Source: CAZRKC01 sp964600665 (lineage in GTDB: Bacteria; Bacillota; SLNR01). From it: a stretch of DNA of 30,905 bases. The translations under genes and the position numbers were made by a program. The stretch lies in contig CAZRKC010000029.1 of NCBI GenBank assembly GCA_964600665.1, positions 1-30,905 on the forward strand, read 5' to 3'. This document shows, piece by piece, positions 8,701-14,445 of this stretch. Within the stretch, counting starts at the first letter, position 1; each line of letters opens with the position of its first letter. The notes under the pieces were generated by a model, which ran no database searches, was not told where the DNA came from, and saw nothing but the letters and a program-made list of their open reading frames with translations.

Positions 8701-9824
8701 TATGGACTGGATACAGTTTGCCAATCCGAATTGATGCCAACTCTCCCAGGCACAATAAACCCGAATTCCACCAGCTTATGAGTATAATACGATACCAGCT
8801 GAGGATCACTTTTTCGCGCGATCTCTTTACCAATCGTATTTTGGCAATCCAGGACAGTTCCAGCTAATTCATTCTGAACATCTTTGAAGTGGTTGAAAAT
8901 ATTGTCCACCAATCCCATTACTTCTGTAGACGTCATTTTGCTCAATACTTTTTCCAGTAAGCGATTCATGTCGTACATAATATGATTTTTGAGACTACTC
9001 ATCCCAGGTATATGAATTAAAAACACTAAATAATACAGACGTTCTATGGGTGATACGAATTTTTCTGAATATCGACGTAAATAACTGCTAATGTCGTGAA
9101 AGAACAAGCAACTCGTTATTTGTTCCCATGTGGATGCATGAACTAACCGTAACTTCAGTCCCGCAAAAAAATCAGGGCCGATCCAGCGAATCGTTTCCTG
9201 ACTTGCGGTGGAAAATTGTGGCCGGTTCTCATGAAACCAACTGTCTGTATTCATCATTGCTTCCCATATATCATAGGAGCTTCGCAAGAGATTCCTCGTT
9301 CGGTCGATGATTTCAGGCCCAATATCGGAATGATCTGCCCAAGCGTTCAGGTACGTCCTGAAAAGTCCAACATGCGTTACTGCCAAACTTGAATCATTCA
9401 TGATCACTTTATCAATCACACTTAGCCCCACCCGGACTGCAGCCAGAGAAACTACTTCCTCAGGGTCAAGAGCAGAAAGGAAACGAAACAGCCCTTTGTA
9501 AATCTTCTCTTTCCATTCAGCGGCAAGATCCCGTTCGTATAGCTGATCGTATATTTGAGCGATATAGCTTAATGCTTCAGACCCTTTGGGATTATCCTTG
9601 TATAGCCATATGTCTGATTGATTGATTTGACTTAACCAGTCAAATACCGCTGCATAATCTGTAAATGGATGATTGAATTCACGAAAAAAATCCTCTGTCC
9701 GCTTATGGACACCCCAATGATCCGCTGATAAATCAAGAAACCAATTTTGGTTATGGGTGAGAGGAATATCATTCTGCCGAGTTGCTTCTAAGTTAGCTTT
9801 CAGTGCACTCGATTCAATCATCAT
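5724..9824 (-). CDS. Large PPDK/PEP-synthase-like phosphotransferase lacking the PEP barrel
   Basis: 1366 residues. Residues 1 to about 860 are rich in helix-forming sequence and match no family I recognise. From Gly869 (FIGAKAYYLKRI) to about 1215 the protein has the PPDK N-terminal ATP-binding fold: PIPPGFIITTE, the SVRSGTAISMPGAMTTFLNVG loop (Arg943), GSGVVFTHDPRS and IEFTFE...LYILQIR. Residues about 1240-1345 form the swivelling phosphohistidine domain with TSRGGATSHAAV (catalytic His1290). The protein ends there, so the C-terminal PEP/pyruvate-binding TIM barrel of true PPDK and PEP synthase is missing. The acceptor site may lie in the N-terminal region, or in a partner. Start ATG at 9824 (tandem ATGs) has AGGTGA about 10 nt upstream. 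It is first in an operon with the GAPDH-like gene. Confidence 0.8.
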   Translation of the reverse strand: MMIESSALKANLEATRQNDIPLTHNQNWFLDLSADHWGVHKRTEDFFREFNHPFTDYAAVFDWLSQINQSDIWLYKDNPKGSEALSYIAQIYDQLYERDLAAEWKEKIYKGLFRFLSALDPEEVVSLAAVRVGLSVIDKVIMNDSSLAVTHVGLFRTYLNAWADHSDIGPEIIDRTRNLLRSSYDIWEAMMNTDSWFHENRPQFSTASQETIRWIGPDFFAGLKLRLVHASTWEQITSCLFFHDISSYLRRYSEKFVSPIERLYYLVFLIHIPGMSSLKNHIMYDMNRLLEKVLSKMTSTEVMGLVDNIFNHFKDVQNELAGTVLDCQNTIGKEIARKSDPQLVSYYTHKLVEFGFIVPGRVGINSDWQTVSSPYHVKNIRIWLDLISHSPHQHKELLAALVVNLKLGGIFISDTDLFQRDITNLLNSNIYPVFKQIKQVARIFPVFFNDIGAEGRLRDISTAIDESSKRMDRLVHFLRKQIHSESNNTHVQLVERIAEYWATGDTRYLAGWLPGDVFQSLDTSHDMYQGIHQLISELKSKLDVTTLELLHKPVLEIEHELRLCTAYAEREHDRLIDLITIYQLLRQKYSFDLDEITDLTAKASIFQPDEVVQFQSAYTQGDSHLAISILYGWMRRLKDVILSAEISQATETIYYKRHIAVGIPSMYGRYQEPKFDALGMMYRLEQVATRVMTERLGRFQLGFLTSMSLQQILDILADFQTGLSLDGIDNQSFNGNMDMLRYCLKTSGFTLDQFIDIFRFMAHSVKEIINEYFLRVYDETLTVVVQQVFGDHQHEQAKRIESFYREILSSAFLIQELDLFISRLVNELTYLAETHSADIIQDMLTLNPENLFSKLNITEIDLDNQVFIGAKAYYLKRIRNLGFPIPPGFIITTELFRHRSSIFSQPMLVSQFEKEVFRLIHDLEDETGKVFGDPNNPLFLSVRSGTAISMPGAMTTFLNVGVNEAIALYQSDHAEQAWMVWDSYRRLVQSWGMSYGITRDEFDQIMLRFKERCQVNQKIQFSWEQMREIALAYREHLSKRQVRFHEDPYQQIIYAVKTVLQSWDAPRAKSYRSHLRIADEWGTAVMVQQMIMGNRSIHAGSGVVFTHDPRSNRPGIHLYGDYTMCSQGEDIVSGLVYPLPVSQRQNHGQSGYPSLEQKFPMIFAALQQYATQLVGDYGFNHQEIEFTFESDDPRDLYILQIRDQNIHAPETLSVFTTMPSIEELLGRGIGIHGGCLSGRVVFNESDLYWYRETHPDDKLILLRPDTVPDDIPLIFQCDGILTSRGGATSHAAVTAAKLGKVCIVNCRELMVSDTEGIARINNRILRSGDFIGIDGQNGEIYDGLFPISRHSLPLISREDNMPIEDS

Positions 9825-9844
9825 TGCATGAGATCACCTGCGCT

Positions 9845-9889
9845 TTGTGGTATACTATTTAGTAAATATATACTATTAGCATACCACAA
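9845..9889. promoter_or_regulatory. 45-bp AT-rich dyad upstream of the PPDK-like gene
   Basis: Perfect 9-bp arms TTGTGGTAT (9845-9853) and ATACCACAA (9881-9889). Nested inside are TAGTA/TACTA (9860-9864 and 9871-9875) and a direct repeat TATACTATT (9851-9859 and 9869-9877). It lies 20-65 nt before the start codon. A TTGACA-like -35 is visible on the minus strand at 9917-9912, but no good -10 matches it. It could be a repressor operator or an mRNA leader hairpin. Confidence 0.5.
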
Positions 9890-9918
9890 TAAGGCCTAGT
9901 GTCACCACATTTGTCAAC

Positions 9919-9948
9919 AAAAAAGACCGCCAAATAGGCGATCTTTTT
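9919..9948 (-). terminator. Terminator after first AGCS symporter gene
   Basis: AAAAAGACCGCC/GGCGATCTTTTT stem (9920-9931 with 9937-9948, one mismatch), 5-nt loop. On the minus strand a run of T follows (9924-9919). It lies 15 bp past the symporter stop codon. Confidence 0.8.
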
Positions 9949-9963
9949 CATCTTGTGATCAGC

Positions 9964-11379
9964 TTAAGGTTTCATTTCGTAACTTACCATAGCTGGATTC
10001 TTCCCTGCTTCAAGTTCAGGCAGGTAACGATCCACGAAGTCGTAGTGGAGTCGGAAGATTTCTTTCCGTAAGACCCACAGGATAACCAGTGTCGCAACTA
10101 CCCCGATGATGGTCGCAGTATCCGTCACCAACCAGAGTAAGCCGGTATCTGCTCCAGACAGGAAGATCGGGAGCAAGAAGTAAGCAATGAAGAACCAGGT
10201 CCCAATCTTGTTAGCTTTTGTGTCACCGAAGATATAGTTGACGTTCTTTTCACCACCATAATATGCAGAGAGCAAGGTGGTCCAGGCAAACAATCCGCCT
10301 GCAATCGCCACGACCACACCACCAATGTAACCGAAGGAGGTCTGGAATGCAGCTGTGGTCAATGCAGCACCGGTGATACCCGGGTTATTAATATGGGCCT
10401 GGGTGAAGAGGATTGATAAGCCAGTGATTGTACATACAAGGATTGTATCGATGAAGTTTTCTCCCCATCCCCAGGAAGCCTGACGAACTGGATGGTCGGT
10501 TCTTGCAGCAGCATGGGCGCCCATTCCAGAACCCATCCCGGATTCATTGGAGTACACACCACGAGCGATCCCCCACCGGGTTGCCATGGCCACGGAAGCA
10601 CCAGCGAAACCACCGGCTGCAGGAGCAGGTGAGAACGCATATTTGATTATAGATGAGAATACTTCTGGAATCAGTGCATAGTTCTTGAAAATCAAGAGAA
10701 CGCCGGCAATGATGTACAACATCGCCATGAAAGGCACCACTTTGTCCGCAACGGACGCGATCCGGCGAACGCCGCCGATGATCGTTAAGCCCAGTGTGAC
10801 GAATATGATGACGATCCCGATCATCAGATCAAATCCAAAAGCCTGTTTCATGGAGTTGGCGACCGCATTGGTCTGAACCAGCAAGCTCCATGGTGCTGTC
10901 AAGAATGCCTGCCAGGCCAAAACATAGGCAAGACCGCCCCAACCTAACGCATTCTTCATAACATAGTTACGACCGGCAAGGTATTCGTCCAACGTATCAA
11001 ACTTAACTCGATATCGTTGTCCAAGGATGATTTCACCCGCTTTGGTAGCCATTCCCACCATCGCTGTCATCCACATCCAGAACAGTGCGCCAGGACCACC
11101 CATGGTGATCGCAACAGCCACGCCGGCTACGTTCCCGGTACCGATGGTGGATGCCATGGCAGTGGCAGCAGCCTGGAAACCACTAACTGTCCCTTTTCCT
11201 GTAACGGATTTGTCAAACATCTTTCCAACGGTATTATACCAGTGAAAACGCCAACGCAATTGATAATATCCTTTTGTTCCGATTGTTAACATAAGACCTG
11301 TTCCTAAAACGCCGATAAATAAAGGTGGACCCCAGAACCAGTTACTGATCGTACCGACAATTGTCTCAAGTAATGCCAT
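9964..11379 (-). CDS. AGCS-family sodium:alanine/glycine symporter, copy A
   Basis: 471-residue integral membrane transporter of the alanine-or-glycine:cation symporter family (AlsT/AgcS type). Family features are visible: GVVSGFQAAATA-like segment at 64-74, STIGTGNVAGVA, GATKAGE-like MVGMATKAGEIILGQ, and the GVYSNESGMGSGMGAHAAA stretch. It imports small neutral amino acids with Na+. It differs from the downstream-numbered copy B (11716-13131) at nine residues between 44 and 75 (for example Arg44/Gly, Trp47/Ala, Tyr48/Lys) and at Ala463/Pro; everything else is identical. Start ATG has GGAGG 6 nt upstream. It has its own promoter at 11520-11549, CodY-like box and terminator, so it is a separate transcription unit. 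Confidence 0.93.
   Translation of the reverse strand: MALLETIVGTISNWFWGPPLFIGVLGTGLMLTIGTKGYYQLRWRFHWYNTVGKMFDKSVTGKGTVSGFQAAATAMASTIGTGNVAGVAVAITMGGPGALFWMWMTAMVGMATKAGEIILGQRYRVKFDTLDEYLAGRNYVMKNALGWGGLAYVLAWQAFLTAPWSLLVQTNAVANSMKQAFGFDLMIGIVIIFVTLGLTIIGGVRRIASVADKVVPFMAMLYIIAGVLLIFKNYALIPEVFSSIIKYAFSPAPAAGGFAGASVAMATRWGIARGVYSNESGMGSGMGAHAAARTDHPVRQASWGWGENFIDTILVCTITGLSILFTQAHINNPGITGAALTTAAFQTSFGYIGGVVVAIAGGLFAWTTLLSAYYGGEKNVNYIFGDTKANKIGTWFFIAYFLLPIFLSGADTGLLWLVTDTATIIGVVATLVILWVLRKEIFRLHYDFVDRYLPELEAGKNPAMVSYEMKP
9995..11154 (-). repeat. 1160-bp block identical to 11747-12906
   Basis: Line-by-line comparison of the two symporter genes (offset 1752 bp) shows no differences from 9995 to 11154. 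Divergence begins abruptly on both sides: first mismatches at 9994/11746 and 11155/12907. The partner block is entered separately. Confidence 0.93.
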
Positions 11380-11492
11380 GATATCCCTCCTATTTTTTTA
11401 CTTCGGCCCCTGAGATTCCAAGTATTTTCTTCACCACCTCCTATGTGCTCATGACGACCATTGGTTTAATTTGCAATATTATTTATATTATT

Positions 11493-11507
11493 AATATTCT
11501 GAATATT
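11493..11507. promoter_or_regulatory. CodY-like box upstream of symporter copy A
   Basis: AATATTCTGAATATT is a perfect palindrome apart from its centre and differs from the CodY consensus AATTTTCWGAAAATT at two positions. It lies just downstream of the -10 box at 11520-11525, near or after the expected transcription start, so bound CodY would block transcription. A matching box exists before copy B. Binding is inferred. Confidence 0.55.
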
Positions 11508-11519
11508 TTAACTAAACCT

Positions 11520-11549
11520 ATTATATCTGTCTCGTCCCGTAAATGTCAA
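11520..11549 (-). promoter_or_regulatory. Sigma-A-like promoter of symporter copy A
   Basis: Minus strand: consensus -35 TTGACA (11549-11544), 18-bp spacer, consensus -10 TATAAT (11525-11520). It lies 141 bp upstream of the start codon and has the CodY-like box directly downstream. Between it and the gene are a short reading frame ATG...TAG at 11458-11438 and an AGGAGG; no riboswitch fold was recognised. The rest of the 336-bp gap (11550-11671) holds no feature I can support. Confidence 0.75.
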
Positions 11550-11671
11550 TATGATTATTTGCTTAAGTGTGAAGTATTTTTAATCATTGCAATCGCTGCC
11601 CAATTCCATTGAGAGAAGCAAAAAATCTCAAAAAGGAGTATTTGTCATGCCTGTCATTAAACGAGCGCAAC

Positions 11672-11700
11672 AAAAAAGGTCGCCCGCAGGCGACCTTTTT
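11672..11700 (-). terminator. Terminator after symporter copy B
   Basis: Perfect 12-bp stem AAAAAGGTCGCC/GGCGACCTTTTT (11673-11684 with 11689-11700), loop CGCA. T-runs are present in both directions. It lies 15 bp past the copy B stop, and it insulates the two symporter units. Confidence 0.9.
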
Positions 11701-11715
11701 CAAACAGCGGATAAC

Positions 11716-13131
11716 TTAAGGTTTCATCTCGTAACTAACCATAGGCGGATTCTTCCCTGCTTCAAGTTCAGGCAGGTAACGATCCACGAAGTCGTAGTGG
11801 AGTCGGAAGATTTCTTTCCGTAAGACCCACAGGATAACCAGTGTCGCAACTACCCCGATGATGGTCGCAGTATCCGTCACCAACCAGAGTAAGCCGGTAT
11901 CTGCTCCAGACAGGAAGATCGGGAGCAAGAAGTAAGCAATGAAGAACCAGGTCCCAATCTTGTTAGCTTTTGTGTCACCGAAGATATAGTTGACGTTCTT
12001 TTCACCACCATAATATGCAGAGAGCAAGGTGGTCCAGGCAAACAATCCGCCTGCAATCGCCACGACCACACCACCAATGTAACCGAAGGAGGTCTGGAAT
12101 GCAGCTGTGGTCAATGCAGCACCGGTGATACCCGGGTTATTAATATGGGCCTGGGTGAAGAGGATTGATAAGCCAGTGATTGTACATACAAGGATTGTAT
12201 CGATGAAGTTTTCTCCCCATCCCCAGGAAGCCTGACGAACTGGATGGTCGGTTCTTGCAGCAGCATGGGCGCCCATTCCAGAACCCATCCCGGATTCATT
12301 GGAGTACACACCACGAGCGATCCCCCACCGGGTTGCCATGGCCACGGAAGCACCAGCGAAACCACCGGCTGCAGGAGCAGGTGAGAACGCATATTTGATT
12401 ATAGATGAGAATACTTCTGGAATCAGTGCATAGTTCTTGAAAATCAAGAGAACGCCGGCAATGATGTACAACATCGCCATGAAAGGCACCACTTTGTCCG
12501 CAACGGACGCGATCCGGCGAACGCCGCCGATGATCGTTAAGCCCAGTGTGACGAATATGATGACGATCCCGATCATCAGATCAAATCCAAAAGCCTGTTT
12601 CATGGAGTTGGCGACCGCATTGGTCTGAACCAGCAAGCTCCATGGTGCTGTCAAGAATGCCTGCCAGGCCAAAACATAGGCAAGACCGCCCCAACCTAAC
12701 GCATTCTTCATAACATAGTTACGACCGGCAAGGTATTCGTCCAACGTATCAAACTTAACTCGATATCGTTGTCCAAGGATGATTTCACCCGCTTTGGTAG
12801 CCATTCCCACCATCGCTGTCATCCACATCCAGAACAGTGCGCCAGGACCACCCATGGTGATCGCAACAGCCACGCCGGCTACGTTCCCGGTACCGATGGT
12901 GGATGCAATCGCAGTGGCAGCAGCCTGGAAGCCAGAAACCGTCCCGATACCCGATTTGTCTTTGTCAAACATTTTACCGAATGTATTCTTTGCGTGGAAA
13001 CCCCATCTCAACTGATAATATCCTTTTGTTCCGATTGTTAACATAAGGCCTGTTCCTAAAACGCCGATAAATAAAGGTGGACCCCAAAACCAGTTACTGA
13101 TCGTACCGACAATTGTCTCGAGTAATGCCAT
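11716..13131 (-). CDS. AGCS-family sodium:alanine/glycine symporter, copy B
   Basis: 471-residue AGCS symporter almost identical to copy A: same membrane segments and same GVYSNESGMGSGMGAHAAA signature. The differing residues lie in the first loop: GFHAKNTFGKMFDKDKSGIG replaces RFHWYNTVGKMFDKSVTGKG, with Ile75 for Met and Pro463 for Ala. The untouched residues are encoded by identical DNA over 1160 bp. Start ATG has AGGAGG upstream. Its promoter region is unrelated to that of copy A except for a CodY-like box, and its leader can form a stem-loop. Different regulation of near-identical transporters is likely; whether the loop changes substrate preference is unknown. Confidence 0.93.
   Translation of the reverse strand: MALLETIVGTISNWFWGPPLFIGVLGTGLMLTIGTKGYYQLRWGFHAKNTFGKMFDKDKSGIGTVSGFQAAATAIASTIGTGNVAGVAVAITMGGPGALFWMWMTAMVGMATKAGEIILGQRYRVKFDTLDEYLAGRNYVMKNALGWGGLAYVLAWQAFLTAPWSLLVQTNAVANSMKQAFGFDLMIGIVIIFVTLGLTIIGGVRRIASVADKVVPFMAMLYIIAGVLLIFKNYALIPEVFSSIIKYAFSPAPAAGGFAGASVAMATRWGIARGVYSNESGMGSGMGAHAAARTDHPVRQASWGWGENFIDTILVCTITGLSILFTQAHINNPGITGAALTTAAFQTSFGYIGGVVVAIAGGLFAWTTLLSAYYGGEKNVNYIFGDTKANKIGTWFFIAYFLLPIFLSGADTGLLWLVTDTATIIGVVATLVILWVLRKEIFRLHYDFVDRYLPELEAGKNPPMVSYEMKP
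11747..12906 (-). repeat. 1160-bp block identical to 9995-11154
   Basis: Second member of the tandem duplication. The synonymous sites at both gene ends have diverged while this central block has not, a mosaic pattern expected from gene conversion between tandem copies. Confidence 0.93.
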
Positions 13132-13143
13132 GATTTCCCTCCT

Positions 13144-13195
13144 AAATAATCGTAATTTGTTGTTTATGAGCCGAAAAGCTGGAAAACGATTATTT
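13144..13195 (-). promoter_or_regulatory. Leader stem-loop before symporter copy B
   Basis: Perfect 9-bp inverted repeat AAATAATCG/CGATTATTT (13144-13152 and 13187-13195) enclosing a smaller AGC-CGAAAA-GCT hairpin. On the minus strand its 3' arm abuts the AGGAGGG ribosome binding site, so folding could affect initiation. No known riboswitch was recognised. Confidence 0.4.
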
Positions 13196-13228
13196 TGACT
13201 ATCCCCTCCCCTCTATTGTCATTCTAAC

Positions 13229-13246
13229 ATTGATAATATTATCAAT
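13229..13246. promoter_or_regulatory. 18-bp perfect palindrome upstream of symporter copy B
   Basis: ATTGATAATATTATCAAT is a perfect palindrome located between the CodY-like box and the leader stem-loop, about 100 bp before the start codon. It is a candidate operator or promoter-overlapping site. No clear -35/-10 pair was found for this gene. Confidence 0.45.
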
Positions 13247-13261
13247 CTTACCAATGTTCAC

Positions 13262-13276
13262 TATTTTCTGAATATT
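13262..13276. promoter_or_regulatory. CodY-like box upstream of symporter copy B
   Basis: TATTTTCTGAATATT has two mismatches to the CodY consensus AATTTTCWGAAAATT and shares TTCTGAATATT with the box before copy A. It lies 131 bp before the start codon, almost the same distance as in copy A (114 bp). Confidence 0.5.
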
Positions 13277-13331
13277 CGATTGTTTTACACAAATTCCTGC
13301 AACACATTCCTTGAATAATAAAATATTTTTC

Positions 13332-13366
13332 AAAAAAAAAGAAGATTCCATTGTTCTGGAATCTTC
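13332..13366 (-). terminator. Terminator after the rhomboid gene
   Basis: Perfect 10-bp stem GAAGATTCCA/TGGAATCTTC (13341-13350 with 13357-13366), 6-nt loop, followed on the minus strand by nine T residues (13340-13332). It ends the long operon that begins with the ABC exporter. Confidence 0.9.
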
Positions 13367-13387
13367 TTCTCCTAACTGCTTCCATAT

Positions 13388-14038
13388 TTAGATGTCATAC
13401 ATATCTATTGAACTCTTTCTTACCATCATTGCCATGATGTACCCTGCCGCAAATCCGCCGATATGCGCCATATAGGCAACCCCACCTGAATCGGGGGCGG
13501 ATGTAATAGAGCCAAATCCGGAAAATATCTGCAGGACGATCCAAAATCCCAGGACCAAGAAAGCCGGCATTGGAATCACTCGGAAGAAAAACAGAACCAA
13601 TACCTGCCGCCGGGGGAACAGTAAAAAATACGCCCCCAACGCTCCAGCAATTGCACCGGATGCACCCACCAGAGGGACCGTAGAATTCAGACTGAACAAT
13701 AACTGAGCCAGCGTAGCCACAATACCGCAAATCAAATAAAACGCCAAGAAACGAACATGGCCGAGTTTATCCTCCACATTGTCACCGAATATCGCCAGGT
13801 AGATCATATTCCCGATGATGTGTGCCCAACCGGCATGCAAAAACATTGCCGTAAAAATCGTCGCGATATTCCCTAGCGGATCTTCAAGAAACCGCGCCGG
13901 AACAAATGCCCATCGATAGATGAACTCATATCCACTATTCATCTCTCGGAAAAAGACAAAAACATTAAGTGCAATCAACCCAAAAGTCACCCAAGGGATG
14001 ATCCGTCGAGAAGAGTTATCATCACCGACAGGAAACAT
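13388..14038 (-). CDS. Rhomboid-family intramembrane serine protease
   Basis: 216 residues with about six membrane segments. The catalytic pair is visible: Ser127 in VGASGAIAGALGAY (the GxSG motif) and His192 in MAHIGGFAAGY. The HAGWAHIIGNMIYLAIFGDNVE segment between helices 1 and 2 matches the conserved rhomboid WR-type loop and HxxxN oxyanion region. It cleaves membrane-anchored substrates within the bilayer; the substrate is unknown. Start ATG has AGGAGG 8 nt upstream. It is 32 bp after the DUF5661 gene and directly before a terminator, so it is the operon's last gene. Confidence 0.93.
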   Translation of the reverse strand: MFPVGDDNSSRRIIPWVTFGLIALNVFVFFREMNSGYEFIYRWAFVPARFLEDPLGNIATIFTAMFLHAGWAHIIGNMIYLAIFGDNVEDKLGHVRFLAFYLICGIVATLAQLLFSLNSTVPLVGASGAIAGALGAYFLLFPRRQVLVLFFFRVIPMPAFLVLGFWIVLQIFSGFGSITSAPDSGGVAYMAHIGGFAAGYIMAMMVRKSSIDMYDI

Positions 14039-14070
14039 TTCATCGACCTCCTAACCTGATTCAGAGATCC

Positions 14071-14373
14071 CTAAACGATGACGATCTTCTTTCCTTTGGG
14101 GTCTCCTTTGAATTCTTCGATTGCATGTTCCCATGCCTCAATCCCAATGTTTTCATCATAATAGAGATTGACTTCTTTCAGATGCGCTAAAGCAATTTTC
14201 CCCGTGGCAATAGGATCATCATGAGTCACATTGGTCTCTGGATCTGCAGACCCATGTTCCAGTTCAACATTCAGCCCTTCCATAAATTCCTCTGGTGTAA
14301 AGCCAAGTGCCTCAAAATCCACACCCAGTGTTTTCGCAATAGCCAATGCGTCTTCTAAGGTAAATTTATTCAT
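14071..14373 (-). CDS. DUF5661 family small protein
   Basis: 100 residues. The central NVELEHGSADPETNVTHDD segment with GKIALAHLKE and a nearby YY fits the DUF5661 family as I know it, in which a glutamate/histidine-rich core is conserved; function is unknown. The frame extends 12 codons upstream, but the inner ATG at 14373 is chosen because GGAGG lies 7 nt before it, inside that extension. A TATAAT-like -10 (14403-14398) precedes it on the minus strand, so it may have its own promoter in addition to read-through from the polymerase gene, which ends 72 bp upstream without a visible terminator. It is followed by the rhomboid gene. Confidence 0.72.
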   Translation of the reverse strand: MNKFTLEDALAIAKTLGVDFEALGFTPEEFMEGLNVELEHGSADPETNVTHDDPIATGKIALAHLKEVNLYYDENIGIEAWEHAIEEFKGDPKGKKIVIV

Positions 14374-14445
14374 GTTAGAACCTCCTCTTTTTATTTTATT
14401 ATATTTCATTCAGTGGGAAATGAACAGCCCGCACCAGACAAAGCC

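Noticed and set aside
11395..11440. Possible 14-codon leader peptide GTGAAGAAAATACTT...TAG just before symporter copy A
   Set aside because: The AGGAGG is only 2 nt from the GTG, too close for initiation, and copy B has nothing similar.
11380..11470. Glycine riboswitch upstream of AGCS symporter copy A
   Set aside because: AGCS genes often carry one, but I could not find the conserved glycine aptamer core in either leader.
11641..11823. Plus-strand frame MPVIKRAQQKRSPAGDLF... with an AAAAAGGAG 8 nt before its ATG
   Set aside because: It runs through the copy B terminator and then antisense to the symporter 3' end. The peptide has no recognisable features, so the SD match is probably chance.
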